Below are positions 24,615 through 33,842 of a stretch of 64,000 nt of DNA, in pieces. The stretch lies in the NCBI GenBank assembly GCA_002316315.1, contig DCDG01000023.1, positions 1 through 64,000 on the forward strand. Direction: 5' to 3'. Under the pieces are notes generated by a model that searched no databases, was not told the DNA's origin, and saw only the letters and a program-made list of their open reading frames with translations. The stretch is from Candidatus Aminicenantes bacterium UBA1061. Its GTDB lineage: Bacteria > Acidobacteriota > Aminicenantia > Aminicenantales > Saccharicenantaceae. Positions within the stretch are counted from its first letter, which is position 1; each line of letters begins with the position of its first letter. The position numbers and the translations under genes are program-made.

Positions 24615-26633
24615 TTAATTCTTTTCCTGAGAGGTGGTATTGGTCTTTTCTCTAGCAGGCGCTTTAAGGCTGCCAGCCAAAGTTGAGGTTCTTACCTGGG
24701 CCGGCGGATTATTAGTCTGACCCGGGACAGAATCAGGCACATAATTATTTCCACTGCTTATCCTTGACGGCCCGGCTTGAACAATGCCCCTGGGGGTGAC
24801 TCTAATCCTCATCTCCCGGGCTTCTCTCGAACTCAGACCAAGCCGGGGAGCAACTATCGAGTTACTGCTGCTATCATAAGTTATCTCAATCCCGAGCCGT
24901 TTTGCCACTCTTAAATCCGGATTCCAGTCGCGAAAACGCTGGCTAGCAGCTTGAGCTGGCAGAGTTTTGGGCACATTAACACCATCTTCGGCCTTGTTAT
25001 TTGCCAGGCCGGGGTTGGAAGCGGTTCTGGCCTCTACCATTCGCATTGTTCTGGCCGGCAGAACTCCACCCGGCGCTTCAGCCTGACCCTGGCTAGAGGA
25101 AGTAACCATTCTCTGATTTATAAATTCATGTCTGGCCAGCTCCCGGGCGGTTTTAGCCCGATTAACAGGCGATCCAGGTGTTACCTCAACTTTCTTCTGG
25201 TTCAATTCGCTGATGACTTGAGAAGAAGGTACTTTCTTAGTTCCAAGATCATTAGAAGCCAGAGCCTCACCTCTAACCATAACAGCCATGCCGGCTTTAA
25301 CGTTTATCTTTTCCAGGGCTTTTGCTTCGCCTTTCTCTAATCCTTTAAGGAGATTCTTTAAACCAGATTTATATTCTTCTGTTAAAGGCAAGGGATGAGT
25401 TTGATTCTTCTTGAGCATATCCTTGCGGATTTTATTCTTATACTGGTAAGCAATCGGGTTACCGGGTCCGGGATTGTCCCCGTCACCACCATAATAAGGT
25501 GTCATCCCAAAAGAATAAAGCCAGTAATCCGGGTAATCCCAGAATAACCAGTCGGTCATAACCCACGGCCGCCAGCTATAATAACCAAAATAAAAATCCC
25601 AGACTGCCCAGGCTGGCGCAAAAGTCGAACCGGGGATCCACAGCCAGCCCTTTTTTTCATCCCATTGCCAGATTCCCAGATGGTAAGGTACCCAGCCCCA
25701 TGGTTCTTGAGGAACCCAGAACAGTGACCCATTAAGGTAGCTCCATTGGCCATAAACATAAGGAGACCAGTTACCCCAGGGATAGTTATCATTATAAAAC
25801 GGCCTCCAGACATAGCCAAAATAATCATCCCAGATCCATTCCCCATAGATATTGGAAAAATTCTGGGCAAAATAGAAGACAGCCGGTGAAAGCTTCTGAA
25901 CAGGCTCCGGCAAGGGAGTGAGGCCTTTATGAAGCTCCACAAAACGCTGGTTAATCTCATTATTCCAGGCCTCAAATGCAGCCAGTTCGGGAAAAGACTG
26001 GGCCTGGCTGAGCTGATTATCCGTATTAATAATTAGGCCGTTAGCTTTCTTAAGAGATACCGTCTTTAATTTATTGCTTTCCGGGCCGTAAAGAACCTGA
26101 GCTTTCCCTTCTTTAACCAGGATTTTATTGTCTCCGCTTTCATCTACTCCGGCTATAATCACACTATGATTTTTCAATTTTATAGCCGCTAGGGGCGTCA
26201 TCAACTGAAATATCTCCCAGGAATTATAAGCCGTGTACATCAAATAAACACGACCCCGAAGAAGATTCAGATTGGATAGCTGGTTGTCTGAACTAAGACT
26301 TTGGGCCATGATGGTCTCAATTTTAAGCTGCGAGCTGACATCCAGGCGAGCAATACTGCCGCTGTCGAACTGTATTTCGCAGGGCCGATCATAGGTGACA
26401 ATTATATCTCCCGGGCCCAATGGAAAGTTGAGCGTGGCAATTTCAGGCGATGCCAGGCCAGACCTGATTATCTCCGGCGATCTGGTTCCTGTTTCTGGCA
26501 GATAACTGATAAAGGCATAATAAAAATCCTTTTCGCCCGAGATCAGGCTGTAGGGCTTATGGCCGGCCAGAGCTGGCCGGGCTATCAGACAAGCAAAAGC
26601 TATAATTAAAATAGCTGATTTGACCGTCTTCAT
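24615..26633 (-). CDS. Exported FecR-domain protein with DUF6600-like repeats
   Basis: 672 residues with a signal peptide (SAILIIAFACLIARPALAGH). Residues about 70-200 form a FecR-like domain (GDIIVTYDRPCEIQFDSGSI ... LSNLNLLRGRVYLMYT), known from sensors and surface proteins. Residues about 260-375 hold the striking aromatic repeat 'GEWIWDDYFGYVWRPF', 'GQWSYLNGSLFWVPQEPWG', 'GIWQWDEKKGWLWIPG', typical of DUF6600, a predicted beta-structure of exported proteins in Acidobacteria-like phyla. The C-terminal 250 residues are low-complexity, rich in Ala, Ser, Gln and Asn, and probably unfolded. GGAGA precedes the ATG. Its function is unknown; a cell-envelope role is inferred. Confidence 0.8.
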   Translation of the reverse strand: MKTVKSAILIIAFACLIARPALAGHKPYSLISGEKDFYYAFISYLPETGTRSPEIIRSGLASPEIATLNFPLGPGDIIVTYDRPCEIQFDSGSIARLDVSSQLKIETIMAQSLSSDNQLSNLNLLRGRVYLMYTAYNSWEIFQLMTPLAAIKLKNHSVIIAGVDESGDNKILVKEGKAQVLYGPESNKLKTVSLKKANGLIINTDNQLSQAQSFPELAAFEAWNNEINQRFVELHKGLTPLPEPVQKLSPAVFYFAQNFSNIYGEWIWDDYFGYVWRPFYNDNYPWGNWSPYVYGQWSYLNGSLFWVPQEPWGWVPYHLGIWQWDEKKGWLWIPGSTFAPAWAVWDFYFGYYSWRPWVMTDWLFWDYPDYWLYSFGMTPYYGGDGDNPGPGNPIAYQYKNKIRKDMLKKNQTHPLPLTEEYKSGLKNLLKGLEKGEAKALEKINVKAGMAVMVRGEALASNDLGTKKVPSSQVISELNQKKVEVTPGSPVNRAKTARELARHEFINQRMVTSSSQGQAEAPGGVLPARTMRMVEARTASNPGLANNKAEDGVNVPKTLPAQAASQRFRDWNPDLRVAKRLGIEITYDSSSNSIVAPRLGLSSREAREMRIRVTPRGIVQAGPSRISSGNNYVPDSVPGQTNNPPAQVRTSTLAGSLKAPAREKTNTTSQEKN

Positions 26634-26850
26634 TTCAGTCTCCTTTTACTCCCATCTCTCCTATATGCAAAATTTGTGCCTGCCCGGCATCGTTATTCCT
26701 CTCCTGGGACCTCTATTGTTGCCAGCAAAATGTGTCCTGAATTGAGCTCATCTGTATTTATATGATATACCCTTTACCAGGACAAAGTCACCTGTTAAAT
26801 CGAGGGATAAATTGGAGCCGCTAAACACTTCAGGCGGGCTCTATCATTTT

Positions 26851-28449
26851 CTAATATAGCCTGTTTCCTTTGTTATTAATGATAATAAAAGCAGGCAGGT
26901 TTTTGACCACAATTTTTCTGATGGCTTCCATCCCGAGATCTTCGAAGTCGAGGAGTTCAGAGCTGACAATATGCTCTTTGGCCACCAGGGCAGCCGCTCC
27001 ACCTATCGTTCCTAAATAGAAGCCATTATATTTCTGACAGGCCTGGACAACCCGTTCAGAGCGGTTGCCCTTACCGAGCATTATCCTGGAAGCCCCGGCC
27101 TTCATAAAGTCCTCAACATAAACATCCATTCTCTGGGCAGTGGTCGGGCCAATGCTACCGGTGACCAGGCCAGGTGGGGTCTTGGCCGGTCCGGCATAAT
27201 AGATGGGATGTTCTTTAAAGTAAGAAGGGAGTGGGCGTCCTTCATCTATCATCTTTTTGAGCCGGAGATGAGCCTGATCCCGGGCAACAATCAGTGTGCC
27301 AGACAGACTTAACCTCTTTCCAACCGGATAGTTGGAAAGCTCAGCCACTAATTCATCTATCGATCGATCTAAGTTTATGGCTGGTGTCTGTTCAGATTCA
27401 AAAACCTCTATCTTTTTGAGAAAAGGCTTGAGGTCATAATTTAAGACTTCCAGCCAGATTCCTTTCTTGTCTATTTTGGCCTTTATGTTTCGATCAGCAT
27501 TACAGCTAACGCCAATGCCAACAGGCAGAGAGCCTCCGTGCCGGGGAAGCCTGATAACTCGAGCCTCTACGGCCAGAGCTTTGCCGCCAAACTGAGCCCC
27601 CAGCCCGGTTTCTCTGGCTATGGTCATAACTTTCTTTTCCCATTCCAGATCGCGATAGCCATGAGGACGGCCCGTCGGATGGTCTATAAGATTATCTAAG
27701 AAGCCGGCTGAAGCCAGCTTAACAGTTTTAAGGTTCATTTCAGGTGATAAGCCGCCGACAACTACGGCCAGCCGGTAGGGCGGGCAAGCGGCCACCCCGA
27801 TTGAACTTACCTTCTCTCTTAAAAAATTCAAAAGCGTTTTTTCATCTTTAAGAAGAGACTTGTTCTCCTGATAGAGAGCTGTCTTATTTGATGAACCGCC
27901 ACCTTTAGCCATTATCCAGAAATTATATTCTTCCCCTGGACAGCTCATGATCTCAATCTGAGCAGGCAAATTATTGCCTGTATTTATTTCTTCCAGCATT
28001 GATACAGGCGCATTTTGGGAGGCTCTGAGATTGAGCCTGGTATAGGCATCAAAAACTCCATGCGTCAGGTATCTGACATCATCCACCCCGGTTGATACTC
28101 TTTCTCCTTTAAATCCAAGAATAATAGCTGTTCCAGTATCCTGACAGAGGGGCAAAAGGCCATCGGCCGCTATGGCCGCATTTTTGATCAGCTTGGCCGC
28201 CACAAATTTATCATTTGCCGAAGCTTCCGGGTCATCAAGAATCAAAGCCAGGTTTTCAAGATGCTTTTTCCGGAAATAAAAGTTGATGCGGCCCAGAGCT
28301 TCCCGGGCCAAAAGCCGCAGGCCAGCTGGCTCCACCTGAAGCCAGTTCTTGCCCAGGATTTTAGCTGTTTTCACCTGCTGCGAGGTTAACTGTTCGTAAC
28401 TTGTTCTATCCTTTCCTAGAGGGAAAAGAGGGACATATTCAAATCGCAT
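26851..28449 (-). CDS. Class I fumarate hydratase family, possible mesaconase
   Basis: 532 residues, combining the alpha (about 1-330) and beta (about 370-532) parts of the iron-sulfur class I fumarases. The three cluster cysteines are in 'LPLCQDTGTAII' (Cys102), 'VAACPPYRLAVV' and 'GVSCNADRNIK'. The beta part has 'GPTTAQRMDVYVEDFMKAGA' and 'GKGNRSERV'. The family hydrates fumarate to malate, and some members also, or mainly, hydrate mesaconate to citramalate. As last gene of the methylaspartate operon, 30 bases after the P-loop gene, it is well placed to be the mesaconase that follows Mal. Sequence alone cannot separate the two specificities. GGAGG lies 6 bases before the ATG. Confidence 0.88.
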   Translation of the reverse strand: MRFEYVPLFPLGKDRTSYEQLTSQQVKTAKILGKNWLQVEPAGLRLLAREALGRINFYFRKKHLENLALILDDPEASANDKFVAAKLIKNAAIAADGLLPLCQDTGTAIILGFKGERVSTGVDDVRYLTHGVFDAYTRLNLRASQNAPVSMLEEINTGNNLPAQIEIMSCPGEEYNFWIMAKGGGSSNKTALYQENKSLLKDEKTLLNFLREKVSSIGVAACPPYRLAVVVGGLSPEMNLKTVKLASAGFLDNLIDHPTGRPHGYRDLEWEKKVMTIARETGLGAQFGGKALAVEARVIRLPRHGGSLPVGIGVSCNADRNIKAKIDKKGIWLEVLNYDLKPFLKKIEVFESEQTPAINLDRSIDELVAELSNYPVGKRLSLSGTLIVARDQAHLRLKKMIDEGRPLPSYFKEHPIYYAGPAKTPPGLVTGSIGPTTAQRMDVYVEDFMKAGASRIMLGKGNRSERVVQACQKYNGFYLGTIGGAAALVAKEHIVSSELLDFEDLGMEAIRKIVVKNLPAFIIINNKGNRLY

Positions 28450-28479
28450 TTTTTACCTCCAAAAATAAGACTGGAAGGA

Positions 28480-29427
28480 TTAATCTTCTATATCCATGTA
28501 TTCGATGATATCTTCAAACCCGGCAATAGTCTTCTGACCGACCATGCCCACCAGCATATAATCATTAGTCAAAGGATTAAGGCGAAATTCTTTAAGCAGT
28601 CTGAAATTCTCTATTTCGCCTGAGCGATGAACATGGGTTCTCGGACCGGTACAATATATCCTCATGTCCCCAACTTGAATAGCCTCTTCTGCTACCTGGT
28701 TGATGGGAACATCAGCTTTGATGATGGCTTTAACTTTTTCTTCCAGCTCGTCTATATCAATATCCGGCCTTTCCGGAAAATTGATAACAAAACCATGTCT
28801 AACATCGGAATGGATTAAAGGTGAAGGGGGATGAAAATTGTAATCACGCTCAAGAATGGCTACGGTAATATCTTCGGCCGAGTGGGCCATTAACCTGTAT
28901 TTTATGGTATTTTCAACAATCGTCTTAATATTCTGAGGAAAGGGGCCAAAAACAGTCGGCCGGGCCACAATTATCTCTTCACCGATGCCGACAAGGACAT
29001 GAGCATTACAGCCGAGAATATCATAAATCAGATCAAAATGCTCGACTACTACCCGCCGCCTGTGCTCAATCGCCCGCCTGATGGCTTCCTTGATTCTGTA
29101 TTTTTGCTTGAAGGCCAGCTCATGTCTGACATCAATATGGAATGTATGACCAGAAAAATAATCATTAGGGGAAAAGGAATAAATCGGGGCTTGTCTCAGG
29201 TTGACACCTTCATCTTCATTGGTCAGTTCGAGCCCGGGGAAAAGACCTCTGATCAGAGTTGATTTACCTGAGCCCTCATCGCCGATGATACCGATCAGGT
29301 AATCAGTTGGCGATAGATAACGCCGGGCAATTTCACTGGCTACCATATAAAGACGGTAGCGGCCCCTGGGGGCATAATAAACAGCATAAATCAGAGTATC
29401 AACTCTGGAGAGTTGTTTGGGGTCCAT
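28480..29427 (-). CDS. P-loop protein, 'alanyl-tRNA synthetase second additional domain' type
   Basis: 315 residues, soluble. A Walker A motif, GDEGSGKST, lies at residues 49-57, followed by 'LFPGLELTNEDEGVNLRQAP', a His-rich region (FSGHTFHIDVRHELAFKQKY) and 'RRVVVEHFDLIYDIL'. The C-terminal half has 'IYCTGPRTHVHRSGEIENF', typical of proteins labelled 'alanine-tRNA synthetase second additional domain', which carry no aminoacylation domain. Homologues often stand next to glutamate mutase and AtuA-like genes. Function is not established; an ATP-dependent activator, chaperone or kinase of the pathway is possible. GGGAGAG precedes the ATG, and the next gene begins 30 bases downstream. Confidence 0.75.
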   Translation of the reverse strand: MDPKQLSRVDTLIYAVYYAPRGRYRLYMVASEIARRYLSPTDYLIGIIGDEGSGKSTLIRGLFPGLELTNEDEGVNLRQAPIYSFSPNDYFSGHTFHIDVRHELAFKQKYRIKEAIRRAIEHRRRVVVEHFDLIYDILGCNAHVLVGIGEEIIVARPTVFGPFPQNIKTIVENTIKYRLMAHSAEDITVAILERDYNFHPPSPLIHSDVRHGFVINFPERPDIDIDELEEKVKAIIKADVPINQVAEEAIQVGDMRIYCTGPRTHVHRSGEIENFRLLKEFRLNPLTNDYMLVGMVGQKTIAGFEDIIEYMDIED

Positions 29428-29439
29428 TCTCTCCCTTTT

Positions 29440-29763
29440 TTAAAATTTTAGATTCAAAAGAGGCGCATGCTGCTGAGCACCATAAATATCTGTATCACCA
29501 GGGGTCCCAGAGGGAATTTTTCGCTTTAGTGTAATCTTTATCGCCTGACTTGGCTCAAAATAAATAATTTTAAGAACATCTGATTTATCCACCCCATAAA
29601 GAGCCGCTATCTTGCCGGCAGTAATCAGCTTTTTCTTCTTAAATAATTCGTAATCGCGTCTATCTTTAAACATAATATCAAGGGTGAGCTCATATGGCCC
29701 GGAATTTTTTGATCTTATAACTCTAGCTATTTTCATTATACTTCTTTTGGCTTGACTTTTCAT
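29440..29763 (-). CDS. DUF4387 family protein
   Basis: 107 residues, the usual length. 'IARVIRSKNSGPYELTLDIM' and 'FKDRRDYELFKKKKLITAG' are characteristic of DUF4387, a small family that nearly always accompanies AtuA/DUF1446 proteins, either as a separate gene or fused to them. That pairing implies a complex, or a shared reaction on an organic acid or its CoA ester; the chemistry is unproven. The ATG at 29763 is preceded by GAGGA. It begins 9 bases after the AtuA-like stop. Confidence 0.85.
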   Translation of the reverse strand: MKSQAKRSIMKIARVIRSKNSGPYELTLDIMFKDRRDYELFKKKKLITAGKIAALYGVDKSDVLKIIYFEPSQAIKITLKRKIPSGTPGDTDIYGAQQHAPLLNLKF

Positions 29764-29772
29764 GCTTTTTCC

Positions 29773-31143
29773 TCACAGTTCTTCGATTTTTATCGGGAAA
29801 AAGGCCGGGTCAGAAACTTCCATCAGGTGATAAATGGAGAATTCATAAACTTGACCCATAGCCACATCCGAAGGAGAAAAAGGAAAAGCTAGATTGCCAG
29901 CTGTAGCCAGTCGCCCCTCATATCCATAATGGAGCAAAACCGACCTGGTCAAAGCCAGCACAGCATCAGCTTCCGCCTGCGTCGGCCCTACGACTTCAAT
30001 CACAATTCCCAGCTCATGGCTCTCAGTTTTCTTAACCGGTTCAAGCTCACCCATGACCCCATTTTTCCCATAGACATGAAAATAAAAGCGACTACCTTCG
30101 CTATCTTTACCCAGAATATCCCTGACTCTGGCTTCAACCGCCTCCAGGATCTCGTCTATTTCCCCAATCATAATCGGGTCCCTGACCCCAGCCACGCTGA
30201 TTGATCTATAGCCAGCTAAGTGGACACCTTCCAGTTTAAGCCAATAGCCATCAGACGGAACGAACTTACTTCCTGTGACACGGACACGACCCTGGCCAAT
30301 ATCTTCAAACTTACAGCCGGTCAGGTCTAACGAGCCACCCGGACCTGGCAAATGGTAGGGATCAGACTTCTCATAAAGAGTATGGGCAGCAGCCGATTCT
30401 GGCGTGAATTTTCTTTCAGCTGATAGTGCTTCAAGAATAAAAGAGTTTTCTTCCAGGGTCCCGAAGGCACAGTCCGAGCCTGAACCAGGCGTAGCTGCTA
30501 TGGCCGCACATTCCAGAATTTTGCCGAGATGCAAGGCCAGCCCGGGATCATAACCCCGTAAGATAGGCAGAGCAGCAAAAACTGCCGGGTCATAAGACCG
30601 GCCAGCTACAATCACCTGGGCTCCGGCCTCCAGCAGCTTGATAAAAGGTTCAACACCCATCTGAGCTACAATATTCTCACTTTCTTCAACAACATCCGGC
30701 GTCAGCGGAGAGACAAAAGGCAGAGGTAAAATTTTTCCTCTTTTGAGAGCCTTTAAGACTATCTCTTTTTTGATATCAGCCTTAGCTATTCCCAGCTTGA
30801 AATGCAGTTTTTCTTCTATGGCAATCTCTCTTACGATGTCGAGACACCAATCAAGATGAGGTCTGGCACCTGAACCGCCAGCTGAACCAATGATAACTGG
30901 AATATTCCTTTCGACACCAGCCTTGATCATCAAACGGAGATCTCTCTTGACAGCTGTCCGGTTAGTAAATGATTTGCCGCTGCCCAGATAATAGGGTCCG
31001 GGATCAGTCGAACCAGCATCAGCTGCAATTAAATCCGGCTTTTTGCTTAAGCCTTTTTTAAATGAACTCTCAGGAAAACCATAGCCAAGTATAGCCGTGG
31101 TAGACAAGATCTTAAAAGGAGGGAGTTTTTTCCTTTTTTCCAT
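29773..31143 (-). CDS. AtuA-like protein (DUF1446)
   Basis: 456 residues, soluble. 'ILSTTAILGYGFPESSFKKG', 'DLIAADAGSTDPGPYYLGSG', 'VPVIIGSAGGSGARPHLDWC'-like and 'QVIVAGRSYDPAVFAALPIL' are family signatures of DUF1446. AtuA itself is required for acyclic terpene use in Pseudomonas, but many members sit in amino-acid fermentation operons. With DUF4387 it probably handles an intermediate downstream of mesaconate or citramalate. The ATG follows the mal stop codon directly (stop at 31144-31146), and GGGGAG is about 9 bases upstream. Confidence 0.85.
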   Translation of the reverse strand: MEKRKKLPPFKILSTTAILGYGFPESSFKKGLSKKPDLIAADAGSTDPGPYYLGSGKSFTNRTAVKRDLRLMIKAGVERNIPVIIGSAGGSGARPHLDWCLDIVREIAIEEKLHFKLGIAKADIKKEIVLKALKRGKILPLPFVSPLTPDVVEESENIVAQMGVEPFIKLLEAGAQVIVAGRSYDPAVFAALPILRGYDPGLALHLGKILECAAIAATPGSGSDCAFGTLEENSFILEALSAERKFTPESAAAHTLYEKSDPYHLPGPGGSLDLTGCKFEDIGQGRVRVTGSKFVPSDGYWLKLEGVHLAGYRSISVAGVRDPIMIGEIDEILEAVEARVRDILGKDSEGSRFYFHVYGKNGVMGELEPVKKTESHELGIVIEVVGPTQAEADAVLALTRSVLLHYGYEGRLATAGNLAFPFSPSDVAMGQVYEFSIYHLMEVSDPAFFPIKIEEL

Positions 31144-32397
31144 TTATTTTTTCTCCCCGTATTTCATTTTTAAGACTTGAATGATCCTTTCCATTTCATT
31201 ATTGACAATCATAAAACCCTCATCAAAGCCCATTCCCGGCTTGGCCAGTATTCTGTCCGGCCTGGTAGCCACAGCCACATGGACGCAGGTCAAAGTAGAA
31301 ATGTCAGTTTCATTGCAGGTCCCGCCCTGATAAGCTTCTACGCCATACTGGCGGCAGTAAAGATTACTTTCAGCCACATTTTGAATTCCCCCCAGATCAG
31401 GAGTTTTGATCTGAATCATGTGACAGGCTCTCGCATCAGTAAACTCCTTTATGTCCTCAAGAGTGTTACAGTGTTCGTCAGCTACAATTTTTACTCTTGA
31501 GCCCAGAGCTCTAAGCTTGCGAGTAATGGCCGCCATGGCTTCAATTTGCTGGTATTTTTCTTCCATATCCACCGGACCTTCTATATAAAGATTAAAGTCC
31601 TCAACTTCCCTCTCGAGTGAAAACAGATAATCAGCAACCTTATCGAGATTCGAGTCAAAAATCAGGCCAATGGTGCCATAAACATCTATATGAATATCCG
31701 GCTGGTAATTGGCACTCCGTCTGAGCTTTTTAATCCGTTTAACCAGCCAGCGGAGATAGTCGCGCAATTTTTCTCCATTCTGACCCAGCTTGTCGTCAAC
31801 ATTGTTAATCAGGGCGTGGGGCAGAGCATCTACCTCCTTAAGGATCATTTTATCGGCATTAAGATAACGTTCATCTCCTGACTGAGCAAAAATCTTGACC
31901 CGTTCAGGAATGACTGGCAGTTTGTATTCTTCACAAATTATTTCTGCCTTCAATTTTTTCTCAGCTAAAGCCCGGGCATCCAGCAAAGCCTGCGACAATC
32001 CATATCTTATGGCTGTGTGCATTTTCTGGCCATCAAATGTCAGATTTTCAAATCTATCGGCCATCGTCCGGAATTGTTCGATCTCCATGCCGGTTAATCT
32101 GGGCTTGAGCTCGCGCTCCATAAATGGCAGATAATGATCAGCCAGAAAAAGCGGATCACGTCCACCAACGCCAGAGTACTGAACAGCTGCACAATCACCC
32201 ACCGCCAGTTGTCCGTTCTCAATCTCCAAAACAATGGAAATGCATTCGCCCGCCTGTCTGATGGTGGTAAAACCTCTGGTCACTGGCCGTCCTTCATAGA
32301 TAAAGCCATCTAACCTGGCACCTTTCCTAACCGCTTTCTGATCATCAAAGAAAAAAGCCGATTTTCCTGGTACAAAGAATACATTTTTAATTTTCAT
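31144..32397 (-). CDS. mal: Methylaspartate ammonia-lyase
   Basis: 417 residues, close to the 413 of the Clostridium enzyme. It removes ammonia from (2S,3S)-3-methylaspartate to give mesaconate, in the cytoplasm. It is an enolase-superfamily protein: N-terminal cap (KSAFFFDDQKAVRKGARLDG), barrel with metal ligands in 'HIDVYGTIGLIFDSN' (Asp), 'FNLYIEGPVDMEEKYQ' (Glu) and 'RVKIVADEHCNTLED' (Asp), and the catalytic Lys in 'MIQIKTPDLGGIQNV'. 'YQGGTCNETDISTLTCVHVA' is the usual C-terminal signature. It overlaps glmE by 4 bases. Confidence 0.96.
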   Translation of the reverse strand: MKIKNVFFVPGKSAFFFDDQKAVRKGARLDGFIYEGRPVTRGFTTIRQAGECISIVLEIENGQLAVGDCAAVQYSGVGGRDPLFLADHYLPFMERELKPRLTGMEIEQFRTMADRFENLTFDGQKMHTAIRYGLSQALLDARALAEKKLKAEIICEEYKLPVIPERVKIFAQSGDERYLNADKMILKEVDALPHALINNVDDKLGQNGEKLRDYLRWLVKRIKKLRRSANYQPDIHIDVYGTIGLIFDSNLDKVADYLFSLEREVEDFNLYIEGPVDMEEKYQQIEAMAAITRKLRALGSRVKIVADEHCNTLEDIKEFTDARACHMIQIKTPDLGGIQNVAESNLYCRQYGVEAYQGGTCNETDISTLTCVHVAVATRPDRILAKPGMGFDEGFMIVNNEMERIIQVLKMKYGEKK

Positions 32398-33842
32398 CTT
32401 GGCCTCCCAACCAATTTTCCTTTACTTATGGCATAAATATCATCAGTCACCATTTCAAAAGAAATGGGTCGGCCCTCAGCTCGCGCTCTTTCATTCAGCC
32501 GCTCTCGATGATAAGCCATGATTTCATCACTTAAAGGCAAGTTACCCTGATTGAAGATTCTAATAAAACCCTCATTATCCCTCATGGGAATAATTTTCCC
32601 ATGATTATAAATCGAAGGAGCAAAAGGAATATCCAGAACACCAGCTTCAAAGGCAGCTACTGTTCCGATAGCGATATCTCCTTTGCCCAGTTCATAGACT
32701 TTATCAATCAAACAATGGACCTCTTTTTTTATCAGCTCCAGCTCGATTCTGATGTCTTCGGGATGGAGAACGACCTGATCTTCGACCATATTAATGGCTT
32801 GCCGGGTCGTTCTAAGTCCTTGGGCATTAGCTTCTTTGGTTGGTATGCCCATGGCCTCATGTGGAGATTTGACAATGACCTTCTCTGCCCCAGACAACCT
32901 GGCTACGATGGCTCCAAAGGCAATGACAGAAAACGCCTTGGCTTCATCTTCAGGAAAGCCACCCATCCATTGATGAAAAACCGTAGTCAATTCAAAGTCA
33001 TCAAATCCAGCTCGATGAAAGTAGTCTTCGGCCAGCTCCCGGAGAGAGGCAATAGCGGCAACGTCCTGAATGATGTTGCCGCCCTGCCCATATCCCAGGG
33101 TAATAGACTTAGCACCCTGTCTGAGTGCCAGTAGCCCTTCTATTATCCCGGAAACAATAGAAATGCATGGCGGCACTAAAGTGCCGGTAAGAGGTCCGAA
33201 TGGCTCACGATTAATTTTGACTCCATTCTCTTCATAAAGGCCAACCAATCGATCAACATACTGCCAGTCCCCGAGGGATTTCTCAACGGGCACTCTCTTG
33301 GCATAGGGAATGTTATAGGAAATTCCGCCTCCCTCAAAGCTGGTAAAACCAGCAGCGAGAGTAATTTCAGCCAGCAGGCGCGCATCAGGTGTCCCATGAC
33401 GGATTTGAAGCGGCTTGCTGAGGCTTTCAACCACGCGGCGGCAGCCTTCGACTCCATAATTAACAGCTGGAAAACCGTTAAGCATCGAGCTGCCTGTCTG
33501 CTTTGATCTTTCAATTCCTTTTTCTGCCTCTTCATATCTGTTCTGCCTGGTATAAGCGTCTATCGTCGTCGGGAGAAGGTCAGCCTGACCTTCTGTCTCT
33601 AAATAGCGCAAAAGCTTAATATGATCATCTATCAGGGCCACGCCAGCTCGCGGCTGAAGCAGTGTCAATCGTTTTTTTCTGGCTTTGCTCATGACCAGTG
33701 CGAAACGCCTCTCCTCAGGAATTGTCCGGTGGAATTTTATTCCTTCCTCAATTGAGACATTCCTACCGGTCGGCCAGGTTTGCAGTACATCTTTTCTGAT
33801 TTCATAAAATTCTTTAAGCTCTATTTTTTCGTCCTTAATCAT
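32394..33842 (-). CDS. glmE: Glutamate mutase (methylaspartate mutase), epsilon subunit
   Basis: 482 residues, the family's normal length. With GlmS it forms the adenosylcobalamin-dependent enzyme that rearranges L-glutamate to 3-methylaspartate. Barrel motifs are clear: 'RHGTPDARLLAEITLAAGFT', 'EGGGISYNIPYAKRVPVEKS', 'REPFGPLTGTLVPPCISIVS', 'ITLGYGQGGNIIQDVAAI' and 'VFHQWMGGFPEDEAKAFSVI'. Arg residues in these loops normally bind the glutamate carboxylates. It overlaps mutL by 8 bases and mal by 4 bases, so all three are translationally coupled. Confidence 0.97.
   Translation of the reverse strand: MIKDEKIELKEFYEIRKDVLQTWPTGRNVSIEEGIKFHRTIPEERRFALVMSKARKKRLTLLQPRAGVALIDDHIKLLRYLETEGQADLLPTTIDAYTRQNRYEEAEKGIERSKQTGSSMLNGFPAVNYGVEGCRRVVESLSKPLQIRHGTPDARLLAEITLAAGFTSFEGGGISYNIPYAKRVPVEKSLGDWQYVDRLVGLYEENGVKINREPFGPLTGTLVPPCISIVSGIIEGLLALRQGAKSITLGYGQGGNIIQDVAAIASLRELAEDYFHRAGFDDFELTTVFHQWMGGFPEDEAKAFSVIAFGAIVARLSGAEKVIVKSPHEAMGIPTKEANAQGLRTTRQAINMVEDQVVLHPEDIRIELELIKKEVHCLIDKVYELGKGDIAIGTVAAFEAGVLDIPFAPSIYNHGKIIPMRDNEGFIRIFNQGNLPLSDEIMAYHRERLNERARAEGRPISFEMVTDDIYAISKGKLVGRPR

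Noticed and set aside
28480..29427. Alanyl-tRNA synthetase
   Set aside because: Only a domain name is shared; there is no aminoacylation or editing domain, and the protein carries a P-loop instead.
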